Assembly (NCBI GenBank): GCA_003209655.1
Contig: QCPW01000002.1
Location: 155,904 to 219,903, forward strand
Length of the DNA stretch: 64,000 bases
Direction of reading: 5' to 3'
Source: Prochlorococcus sp. AG-442-M23
GTDB lineage: Bacteria > Cyanobacteriota > Cyanobacteriia > PCC-6307 > Cyanobiaceae
In this document: positions 7,128-14,154 of the stretch, one piece after another
How positions within the stretch are numbered: the stretch's first letter is position 1
How the letters are laid out: every line of letters starts with the position of its first letter
Program-made: the position numbers and the translations under genes
Notes under the pieces: generated by a model
Seen by the model: the letters and a program-made list of their open reading frames with translations, nothing else
What the model was told of the DNA's origin: nothing
Databases searched by the model: none

Positions 7128-7508
7128 ATGCCTACAAGTAGAAAAAGGATTGGCTTTTTACCCAGACCAGAGGTTCAAACAATACTTGATGACTTAAGTA
7201 TTGAAGAGAACCTAAGTCAGTCAAAGGTTGTTGGAATATTAGTAGAAGAAGCACTTAACTATCGTGGACTATTTGATAAAAAGAATGGAAAGCGTTTTCT
7301 TGGTAATCCTCATGATCACAATTTATCACAGAGTTTAATGAAAGGTGTTAGTACTGAAAATTTAGAGCTGATTGATGAATTAAGAAAAGATAATCCTAGC
7401 GCTAGGATTGAGCTCGTACCACGCAAGAAAAGATCCGATAATAGGGATGAAATGCTAGAAAAATTTGCCCAATTTTTAAAATTTCAGGAAATTATGGAAA
7501 ATTATTAA
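7128..7508 (+). CDS. RHH (CopG/MetJ-fold) DNA-binding regulator B
   Basis: A 126-residue paralogue of regulator A. The N-terminal RHH domain (SRKRIGFLPRPEVQTILDDL...LSQSKVVGILVEEAL) is followed by a charged linker with ARIELVPRKKRSDNRDE and a C-terminal amphipathic helix (KFAQFLKFQEIMENY). Strand residues K/R-R-I-G-F are conserved between the two paralogues, so both probably read the same operator. The promoter is homologous to that of gene A, with TATAAT overlapping operator 1, and the gene is followed by another palindrome at 7528. Cross-regulation between A and B is the simplest reading. RHH antitoxins also behave this way, but no recognisable toxin follows. Confidence 0.82.
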   Translation: MPTSRKRIGFLPRPEVQTILDDLSIEENLSQSKVVGILVEEALNYRGLFDKKNGKRFLGNPHDHNLSQSLMKGVSTENLELIDELRKDNPSARIELVPRKKRSDNRDEMLEKFAQFLKFQEIMENY

Positions 7509-7527
7509 ATATACTCAGTATGTACTT

Positions 7528-7540
7528 AAGTGTTACATTA
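7528..7540. promoter_or_regulatory. Operator-like palindrome after RHH gene B
   Basis: AAGTG-TTA-CATTA, another copy of the 13-bp pattern, 19 bases after the stop of RHH gene B. As with the site after gene A, no promoter is evident beside it. Confidence 0.5.
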
Positions 7541-7970
7541 TTTTACGCTTTTTTGTCGGTCATAAATTTAAAGGATAAGTTTTAAAGACGTATACTGAGA
7601 TTCAGTAGCCATGATGTTTTAGATGAAAAAGTCAATAATTCTATACAATACTTCCAAAGCCATTATGGTAAAGAATAAACTTCTATGGTTTTTTTCACCT
7701 TAATAACCAACTTTTTAAGATTTATTTGATAACTAATGCAGATTATAAGAAAAGTTGTAATTTAACATATTTTTTATAGTTTAAAATATTAGAAGATTTG
7801 TAATATTTCAAGGTTGATTGTTAATAAGAAATAGACATATGAAAATTATTTATATAGTTATCTTTTATTTATATTTAAATGAGAAAAACAGAATTTAAAA
7901 AATTTAAAACGTTAAATTATAAACAAAAAATGACTTCAAAGAAGCTAATTTATTAAATGGACTTGGGAAT
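7541..7970. other. Gene-free stretch between RHH gene B and tRNA-Met
   Basis: About 430 bases without a convincing gene. Only frames of 19-26 codons exist. The segment CCATTATGG...CTATGG followed by seven T residues (about 7663-7696) could be a weak terminator. The rest is plain AT-rich sequence. A small RNA cannot be excluded. Confidence 0.4.
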
Positions 7971-8043
7971 GTCTCGAGCGTGACTTGAACACGCGACCTG
8001 TGGGCTATGAATCCACCGCTCTAACCAGCTGAGCTACCGAGAC
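7971..8043 (-). tRNA. tRNA-Met (CAT), elongator-type
   Basis: A 73-base cloverleaf on the minus strand: acceptor GTCTCGG/TCGAGAC, D arm GCTC-AGCTGGTTA-GAGC, anticodon loop TTCATAG with anticodon CAT, T loop TTCAAGT. The first base pair is G-C, so it is not an initiator tRNA (which has an unpaired C1-A72). A tRNA-Ile with modified CAT anticodon is the alternative; the sequence alone does not settle this. The 3' CCA is not encoded. Confidence 0.9.
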
Positions 8044-8071
8044 ATTGTTTTATTTTAAATCATGACTAGTC

Positions 8072-8554
8072 TTAATTACCATTTTGAACATTTATTTGTT
8101 TATTAGCCTCATATATTGCTATTCCACATGCGACGGATAAATTAAGACTTCTAACCCCTTTTTTATCTTTATTTGATAACGATACATTTGGCATATTTAT
8201 TGATATTAATGAATCACAAGCATTAATGACGTAATCAGGTAATCCTGTGTCTTCTCTACCAAATAATAGGATATCCTCCTTAATGAATTTAAAGTCTTTC
8301 AAATAAATCCCATTTTTTTTGCTAAAGGCGATTATTCTTTTATTTCTTTTAGTATCCTTAAATATTTTAAAATTTGAATAATTTTTTAATTTAACTAAAG
8401 GCCAATAATCCAAGCCAGCTCTTTTTAAATATTTATCCTCTAAACTAAAACCTAAAGGTTCAATCAAATTTAATGTAATATCAAAAGCAGCACAAGTCCT
8501 TGCAATGCTTCCAGTATTTTGAGGAATTCTAGGTTCAAAAAGTGAAATTTCCAA
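8072..8554 (-). CDS. trmL: tRNA (cytidine/uridine-34-2'-O)-methyltransferase TrmL (SPOUT family)
   Basis: A 160-residue SPOUT methyltransferase that uses SAM to methylate the ribose of the wobble base in certain leucine tRNAs. The start EISLFEPRIPQNTGSIARTC, the central GREDTGLP and the C-terminal NLSVACGIAIYE correspond to the three conserved motifs of the YibK/TrmL group that form the trefoil-knot SAM site. The length is normal for the family, which acts as a dimer. It is the last gene of a leftward run and follows cobU by 3 bases, so cotranscription is likely. Confidence 0.92.
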   Translation of the reverse strand: MEISLFEPRIPQNTGSIARTCAAFDITLNLIEPLGFSLEDKYLKRAGLDYWPLVKLKNYSNFKIFKDTKRNKRIIAFSKKNGIYLKDFKFIKEDILLFGREDTGLPDYVINACDSLISINMPNVSLSNKDKKGVRSLNLSVACGIAIYEANKQINVQNGN

Positions 8555-8557
8555 ATT

Positions 8558-9106
8558 CTAAGAAGGTATTTCAAAGCTTATATTATCTAATTTTATCGCT
8601 CTCCCATTTAATGTAAGCCAATTCTCTTTTGATATCTTAGTTATTCTCTTTTGAAGATCTCCTAGTCTTTCTATATACTTATTACCAATTTCGTATTCAG
8701 AGACTAAACTCCAACCTACTTGTTCCCCAACAATTAATGTTGTTTTTGATCTTTTTTTTAAAATTTCTAAAAGATAATTTAATTTTTTATGCCATTCTTC
8801 ATCATTTCTATTTATATTTTCCATGATAAAACCGCCAATCGAATCAATTAATAAATGACCTTTTTCATTATGTAATGCACTTATTAGATCATTCGTCTCA
8901 ACTAAACCCCATTCTTTTGGTCTTCGTTTACGATGTACAAGAATTTTTTCTTGCCAATTTTTATCATTTGTTCTTGTTTCTGATAAAGCTATATAAGTTA
9001 TGTTTTTGATTTTTTTAGCTATATATTCTGCAAATTCACTTTTCCCACTCTTTGTACCACCGGTTATGAAAATGATTTTAGAAAATATATCTTCATTGAT
9101 TTCCAT
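8558..9106 (-). CDS. cobU: Adenosylcobinamide kinase / adenosylcobinamide-phosphate guanylyltransferase
   Basis: A 182-residue CobU/CobP enzyme of the nucleotide-loop assembly part of cobalamin synthesis: it phosphorylates adenosylcobinamide and then adds GMP. The P-loop is FITGGTKSGKSEFAEY, followed by HRKRRPKEW (the region carrying the guanylylated histidine of the family) and the Walker-B-like LLIDSIGGFI. The usual length is about 180. Together with cobN and the B12-dependent metH in this window it fits an organism that makes its own (pseudo)cobalamin. It is separated by 3 bases from trmL and 9 bases from the gene upstream. Confidence 0.92.
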   Translation of the reverse strand: MEINEDIFSKIIFITGGTKSGKSEFAEYIAKKIKNITYIALSETRTNDKNWQEKILVHRKRRPKEWGLVETNDLISALHNEKGHLLIDSIGGFIMENINRNDEEWHKKLNYLLEILKKRSKTTLIVGEQVGWSLVSEYEIGNKYIERLGDLQKRITKISKENWLTLNGRAIKLDNISFEIPS

Positions 9107-9115
9107 AAATAAATA

Positions 9116-9427
9116 TTATTTAGAGAAATACCACCATGTTGCAAGAGGAATTATCGTAGCAGCAATTAGTAAGCCAACAACAATATAGGTGGCTGTTGAA
9201 CTTTCTGCATCCTCAGCTCTCATAGTATTAAAATTTGGATCTACTACTGGGTTATCAATTGATGATGGTTGACTTTTTTCGTAATTAATAATGGATTTTT
9301 GCTGACCAACTATAAAAAGGTCAGTTACATTATTAATGCTTCCTGCATAAGTTCTTATTGGTAATACGATGAAAAGAAAAACTATCATCAAAAATGAAAA
9401 AAAGGATTTATAAATAGACTTAGTCAT
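9116..9427 (-). CDS. Small secreted or membrane-anchored protein of unknown function
   Basis: A 103-residue protein with an N-terminal signal-like helix (about residues 8-28, ending RTYAG), a polar middle with a conserved-looking NPVVDPNFNT, and a C-terminal membrane helix (YIVVGLLIAATIIPLATWWYF). If the signal is cleaved it would be a single-span protein with its middle in the lumen or periplasm. I do not recognise the family. It stands 9 bases upstream of cobU on the same strand. Confidence 0.75.
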   Translation of the reverse strand: MTKSIYKSFFSFLMIVFLFIVLPIRTYAGSINNVTDLFIVGQQKSIINYEKSQPSSIDNPVVDPNFNTMRAEDAESSTATYIVVGLLIAATIIPLATWWYFSK

Positions 9428-9539
9428 TTTTTGGTATGTATCAATAATATAATAATAAACTATGAATCTCTTTTTCCTTGATATGAAAATCCAATATAAT
9501 TACTGAAAGTAATTATTAAGTTTTGTATATTATGTATTT

Positions 9540-10166
9540 ATGAATTTTAATGGTAAAACTTTAATAATTATTGGCTCTATACTTTTTTTCTGTCAATTAG
9601 TAAACTTTATTTCCATAGATTCGATATCACCAGCATTTGAAAGAGCTCAAGTTTTATCAGCTATATCATCAGTAATAATTGTATTGATTGGCTTTTTATT
9701 TAAACAATTTAATCCCAACAAAGGAGAGAGAGTTGAATTAGAAGGTGAAAATAAATTTATATTTGATCCAGATTTACCTACAGAAATATTAGATGAATTG
9801 GCATGGGGTTCAGAAGCAATTTTAACCTCAACAGCTGCTGCAACGATATTAATTCACAATGATGGTAAGAACATCTTAAGAAGAGGTATTACATCTGATA
9901 AGGTTTTCGAACCTGGCGAAACTTGTATGAGATCTGTTAAAGATATGAAATTAATTTCACTAGCAAACACAAAATTTTATCCTGGAAGAGATGAATTTTT
10001 TAGTTTTTGCCCAAACGTTCCATCAATAATAATAATACCTATAGATAATAAATCATTTATTTTAGTCGGGGGATGGAGTTGCAGATGTTTTACAAAGGCA
10101 GATGAAAAATGGATTAATAATTGGTCTAAGAAATTAAATAATATTTTCTTAAAAAATAGTTTTTAA
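9540..10166 (+). CDS. CCB2/CCB4-like cofactor-assembly protein for cytochrome b6f
   Basis: A 208-residue protein with two N-terminal membrane helices (about 7-25 and 37-57) and a soluble domain. The layout and motifs such as ERAQVLSAISSVIIVLIGFLFKQ and the later SCRCFTKADEKWINNW resemble the 'cofactor assembly of complex C subunit B' family (CCB2/CCB4, DUF2930), which attaches haem c' to cytochrome b6. I am recalling this family by its pattern, so a profile search would be the proper test. It is the only rightward gene between two leftward runs and ends 10 bases before the convergent LptC-like gene. Confidence 0.6.
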   Translation: MNFNGKTLIIIGSILFFCQLVNFISIDSISPAFERAQVLSAISSVIIVLIGFLFKQFNPNKGERVELEGENKFIFDPDLPTEILDELAWGSEAILTSTAAATILIHNDGKNILRRGITSDKVFEPGETCMRSVKDMKLISLANTKFYPGRDEFFSFCPNVPSIIIIPIDNKSFILVGGWSCRCFTKADEKWINNWSKKLNNIFLKNSF

Positions 10167-10176
10167 AAAGTTAACT

Positions 10177-10803
10177 CTAAAAATATATCTTAGACCGAAC
10201 CTTATTTTCCTCTGAACTGAAACTTACAGATTTTGTGTTTATATTGTAGAAAGCATTTTCAGAGTTAACTTCATATTTCTTTTCCTTATTCATATCATTA
10301 ACAGTATATTTAACTGGATTAAAAAATTCAATAATGTTATTCTTTTTGTCAAAAATAGCCTTATTTGAACTTAAAGAAATTTGATTATTTTTAAAATTTA
10401 CATTTCCAATTAACAAAAATTCAGAATTATTCATATCCCATATAATTTTATTTGAATATATTTCTTCTTCCTTTTTAATTAATGATCTTATTAGAACATT
10501 ACCATCTAATTCTAGTAATTTGTTATTGTTAGATAATTTTGATTTATCCGAAGATATTATAAATTCACTTTTATTATTCTTGAACAAATTTATTGTAGTC
10601 TCTTTAAGACTAAATACATTTTTATCATTATCATAGTTTGAATATGGACTTTTAATTGATAGAAATTTCTTACCTTCATTGGAAAATATATTCATATCCA
10701 TACTATTAATACTTTGAGTTATTATTGTTTGATTATTTGCTCTTGGATTGCATCCTATAATTAATAAAGTAATTATGAATAAAAGTTTATAGGAGCTATT
10801 CAT
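10177..10803 (-). CDS. lptC: LptC-like lipopolysaccharide-export lipoprotein
   Basis: A 208-residue protein that begins with a lipoprotein signal (LLFIITLLIIGC, Cys at about 18). The rest alternates polar and hydrophobic residues in short strands with many Asn/Lys, as in the beta-jellyroll of LptC/OstA proteins that bridge lipopolysaccharide from the inner membrane to the outer membrane (motifs such as ELDGNVLI and NVNFKNNQ..LSSNKAIFD are typical of the repeated strand pairs). Its start overlaps the end of metG by 8 bases, so the two are translated from one message. Confidence 0.72.
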   Translation of the reverse strand: MNSSYKLLFIITLLIIGCNPRANNQTIITQSINSMDMNIFSNEGKKFLSIKSPYSNYDNDKNVFSLKETTINLFKNNKSEFIISSDKSKLSNNNKLLELDGNVLIRSLIKKEEEIYSNKIIWDMNNSEFLLIGNVNFKNNQISLSSNKAIFDKKNNIIEFFNPVKYTVNDMNKEKKYEVNSENAFYNINTKSVSFSSEENKVRSKIYF

Positions 10804-12331
10804 AGTCTAGCTTTTCAATAATTGGATTTGGGATCGGAAGGTTTGAATTTTGTTTCAGCATTCCCCAAATTAATTGCTCATTCCATGGTTTATTTTTGTC
10901 GTATATTGAACCTAATTGTTTATCAATTTTTAATGATAAATCAGGTAATAAAGGTAATAATAATAAGCTAATAATTCTAACACTTTCCAATACATTATAA
11001 ATTATTTTACTTACCAGAGAAATATTATTATCGTCTTTAATTAAAGTCCAAGGTTGTTTTTCGTTAAGATATAAATTTGTATTAATAGCAAGATTAAGTA
11101 CTTCATTAGCTGCCAAGTCTAATTCGTAGGAATTAAAATGTTTTTTGAATTTTTCTACTTTTTCATTTGACAGTACTTCTAATGAATTATCAATAATGAA
11201 CTCCTCATTATTTGGAACTTTATTGTTAAACCACTTTCTAGACATTGAAGAACTTCTATTTAATAAATTACCAATTGTGTTAGCCAAATCATTATTAATA
11301 ATATCTACGAATCTTTTATTTTGAAAATCTCCATCATTACCCAAAGAGATATCTTTTAATAAGTACCATCTAACGGCTTCTTTACCATATTTAGATAATA
11401 AAAGAGTTGGATCTAAAACATTGCCTAAGCTTTTACCCATTTTTTGTCCTTCCCTAGTTAGAAAACCATGACCAAAAACTTTTTTAGGCACCTGCATGCC
11501 AGCAGAAAGAAGCATTGCAGGCCAATATACTGCATGGAATCTCAAAATATCTTTACCAATAAAATGAATATCTGCTGGCCATCCTTTATTAATTGAAGCC
11601 TCTAATGATGGATTATTCATATCTGTGCTAATTGCACTAACATAACCCAGTAAAGCATCAAACCATACATAAAAAGTATGATTATCAATGTCTGGGACAG
11701 ATATTCCCCACGAAACATTTGTTCTAGATATTGAGAAATCTTTTAAACCTTTAGATACAAAATTTATAATTTCATTTCTTCTTTCTTTTGGCTGAATAAA
11801 TGAAGGATTTTTTATAAGATCTTCTATTTGAGATTGGTATTTTGATAACCTAAAGAAAAGGTTTTCCTCATTCTTCCACTCCAATTTTTTTTGATGTATT
11901 GGGCATTTATAAGTTGATGAATTATCTGGATTATCTTTAAATTCCTCACAGCCTACGCAATACCACCCTTTTTGCACTCCCATATAAATATCATCAGATT
12001 TCTTTACTCTGCTGTAAAATTCACTAACTATTAATTCATGTTTTTTAGAACTCGTTCTTACAAATTTGTTATATGTTATGTCCCAATCTTTCCAGTTTTG
12101 TATAAAAATATTTGATACCTCATCGCAATGTATTTGAGGGGCAACTTCTTTATGATTTGCTGTTCTTTGTATCTTTAAACCATGTTCGTCTACTCCAGTA
12201 ATAAAAATAACTTCTTCGCCAGAGAGTCTCTTATATCTTGCTATTGAGTCACAAATTAAGGTGGTATATATGCTTCCTAAATGGGGTTTATCATTTACAT
12301 AATATAAAGGTGTAGTGATTATAAAACTCAT
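10796..12331 (-). CDS. metG: Methionyl-tRNA synthetase
   Basis: A 511-residue class I synthetase that charges tRNA-Met. The HIGH motif is H17-LGS, KMSKS appears as KMGKS in REGQKMGKSLGN, and a zinc knuckle C125-x2-C128...C143-x2-H146 lies in the connective-peptide insertion, marking the one-knuckle type. The anticodon-binding helical domain fills the C-terminus, and there is no C-terminal dimerisation (tRNA-binding) domain, normal for this length. It is the first gene of a pair with lptC (8-base overlap). Confidence 0.96.
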   Translation of the reverse strand: MSFIITTPLYYVNDKPHLGSIYTTLICDSIARYKRLSGEEVIFITGVDEHGLKIQRTANHKEVAPQIHCDEVSNIFIQNWKDWDITYNKFVRTSSKKHELIVSEFYSRVKKSDDIYMGVQKGWYCVGCEEFKDNPDNSSTYKCPIHQKKLEWKNEENLFFRLSKYQSQIEDLIKNPSFIQPKERRNEIINFVSKGLKDFSISRTNVSWGISVPDIDNHTFYVWFDALLGYVSAISTDMNNPSLEASINKGWPADIHFIGKDILRFHAVYWPAMLLSAGMQVPKKVFGHGFLTREGQKMGKSLGNVLDPTLLLSKYGKEAVRWYLLKDISLGNDGDFQNKRFVDIINNDLANTIGNLLNRSSSMSRKWFNNKVPNNEEFIIDNSLEVLSNEKVEKFKKHFNSYELDLAANEVLNLAINTNLYLNEKQPWTLIKDDNNISLVSKIIYNVLESVRIISLLLLPLLPDLSLKIDKQLGSIYDKNKPWNEQLIWGMLKQNSNLPIPNPIIEKLDYE

Positions 12332-12397
12332 AATATCTTTTTTTTTTATATTAACAAATTTAATTAATACATTAAGAAAAATAATATTATTTTTTAT

Positions 12398-13582
12398 TTA
12401 GTGAATAAATTCTAAAAGATTATTATCATTTAAATTATATTTAACCTTATATATTTTATTAGTATATGTTTCAATGGAAATATATAGAATTATAAGTAGT
12501 TCTAATGAATATTCTTGGAAATAGACCAAAGCAATATTTTTCTTATAATTAATCCATTTAATAAATATTATTTTATAAGAGGATTTTTTTTCGTTAATAA
12601 AAAATATTTTTAAATACTTTAATCGATTATTTTTATAAATATTATTATTTTCTAATTGTTTAGTTTTTGTTAAATCTATTATTTCATTGATCTTATTATA
12701 ATTCAGAAACTCCAGATTATTTAAGTAGTTAAAAACTTGTCTTTGAACAACTAAATCTAAATACCTTCTAAGTGGTGATGTACATTGTGTATACTTTATA
12801 AGTCCTAAAGATTCATGTTTATTAGCCTTTGTAGTAATGTAACTTTTACCCATATATTGTTTTAATATTGAAAACTTTATTTCACTATCACTATATTTAT
12901 TTAAAATCTCTTCGGCATTACAATTTATTTTATGAGTTCTGTAAGGAATTGGTATATTATTCTCAAATAAATATAGACTAGTAACATATCCCATCAATAT
13001 CATTGATTCAGATACGATTATTTGAGAAATACTTTTATAAATATTATTAATCTCGACTTTACCATTATTAATATTAATATTACAACTTGGAATATCAAAG
13101 GTAATTGCTCCTTGCGTTTTACGATAATTTAGACTACTAATTAATAAATTTTTTAGATAAATTATTTCAAATTCTTCCTTAGGTTCTAAGTCTATAATTT
13201 CATCTACATCTTCATATGTTAATTGATATTTAGGTTTTATTTTTGCCTCCATTATTTCATATTTATTTATTGAACCATCTTCATTAAATATAATCGAAGC
13301 ACTTATTGTATCTGATATCTTATTTTGATTTAAGTTAGCCTTTTCAATTATTTTAGTTGGTAACATTGGAACATATTCATCAATTAAATACAAACTGCTA
13401 CTTTTACTTCTTGCATCAATATCTATTTCAGAATCTGTTATAAATAATTTACAAGGATTACAAATATGTATCCATAATTTTTTTATGTTTCCTTCAATTA
13501 ATTCTAATGAGAGAGCATCATCTATCTCTTTTGGATCATTTGAATCTATTATAAAAGTTTTTAAATGAGTTAAATCTCTCAA
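12398..13582 (-). CDS. rnb: RNase II/RNB-family exoribonuclease (short form)
   Basis: A 394-residue RNB-domain protein. The catalytic acidic cluster appears almost at the N-terminus (FIIDSNDPKEIDDALS) and the RNA-binding end of the domain as TQCTSPLRRYLDLVVQRQ. The usual N-terminal cold-shock domains are missing, and the C-terminal S1 domain is at most a short degenerate piece; full RNase II is about 640 residues. The start is TTG with an in-frame stop a few codons upstream, so the shortness is real in this sequence. Cyanobacterial Zam, which confers acetazolamide resistance, belongs to the same family. It lies 39 bases after rpsR and is probably cotranscribed with it. Confidence 0.85.
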   Translation of the reverse strand: MRDLTHLKTFIIDSNDPKEIDDALSLELIEGNIKKLWIHICNPCKLFITDSEIDIDARSKSSSLYLIDEYVPMLPTKIIEKANLNQNKISDTISASIIFNEDGSINKYEIMEAKIKPKYQLTYEDVDEIIDLEPKEEFEIIYLKNLLISSLNYRKTQGAITFDIPSCNININNGKVEINNIYKSISQIIVSESMILMGYVTSLYLFENNIPIPYRTHKINCNAEEILNKYSDSEIKFSILKQYMGKSYITTKANKHESLGLIKYTQCTSPLRRYLDLVVQRQVFNYLNNLEFLNYNKINEIIDLTKTKQLENNNIYKNNRLKYLKIFFINEKKSSYKIIFIKWINYKKNIALVYFQEYSLELLIILYISIETYTNKIYKVKYNLNDNNLLEFIH

Positions 13583-13621
13583 ATATATAAAATATTATTT
13601 ATGTAACTGTTATTTTTAGAG

Positions 13622-13843
13622 TTAGCCTTCCGGATTAACAAATGGCAATAATGCAACAATTCGTGCTCTTTTTACTGCTAATGTAAGATCTCTTTGCTGT
13701 TTAGACGTTAATCCAGTCATCCTTCTAGGTAATATTTTACCTCTCTCTGTTATAAATTTTTTAAGAAGCTCAACATCTTTGTAGTCAATTGGATCACCGG
13801 GTTTGATTGGTGATAATTGTTTTTTAAAAATTGAATTTGGCAT
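13622..13843 (-). CDS. rpsR: 30S ribosomal protein S18
   Basis: A 73-residue protein of the small-subunit platform. The core [49 protein letters not shown] is the canonical S18 sequence. It follows rpmG by 15 bases on the same strand; the rpmG-rpsR-rnb order is a familiar cyanobacterial arrangement. Confidence 0.97.
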   Translation of the reverse strand: MPNSIFKKQLSPIKPGDPIDYKDVELLKKFITERGKILPRRMTGLTSKQQRDLTLAVKRARIVALLPFVNPEG

Positions 13844-13858
13844 TGTTCTTTTTATAAA

Positions 13859-14053
13859 TTATTTGATTTCTTTGTGAATTGTCATCTTATTTAGATGTGG
13901 ATTAAATTTCTTAAGTTCCAATCTTTCTGTCGTATTTCTTTTGTTTTTTTCAGTTGTATATCTTGAAATACCATTAGATCTTCTAGGTTCTGAACTTGTT
14001 CTCGCTTCAGTACATTCTAAGGTTACTACAACTCTTGTACCTTTTTTCGCCAT
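13859..14053 (-). CDS. rpmG: 50S ribosomal protein L33
   Basis: A 64-residue large-subunit protein. I use the ATG at 14053 because L33 begins [19 protein letters not shown]; the track ORF adds 20 upstream residues unrelated to the family. The cysteines of the zinc-binding L33 form are reduced to the single one in LECTEA, so this is the zinc-free form. First gene of the rpmG-rpsR-rnb run, divergent from pheT. Confidence 0.96.
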   Translation of the reverse strand: MAKKGTRVVVTLECTEARTSSEPRRSNGISRYTTEKNKRNTTERLELKKFNPHLNKMTIHKEIK

Positions 14054-14154
14054 TTTGTTTAATACGCTGATGTATAATTTTCTATTGTACAACTTCAAGA
14101 AACTATTTTGCATATATTTACTTTTCTTTTAGTATCATTAGACAAAAATATTAA

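Noticed and set aside
7860-7960. ORFs of 19 and 25 codons in the gap before tRNA-Met
   Set aside because: Very short, Lys/Tyr/Asn-rich, as expected for chance frames in AT-rich DNA.
7971-8043. tRNA-Met as attachment site of an island covering 4.2-8.0 kb
   Set aside because: I looked for a second copy of the tRNA 3' end (GTTCAAGTCACGC or its complement) in the region and found none, and there is no integrase gene.
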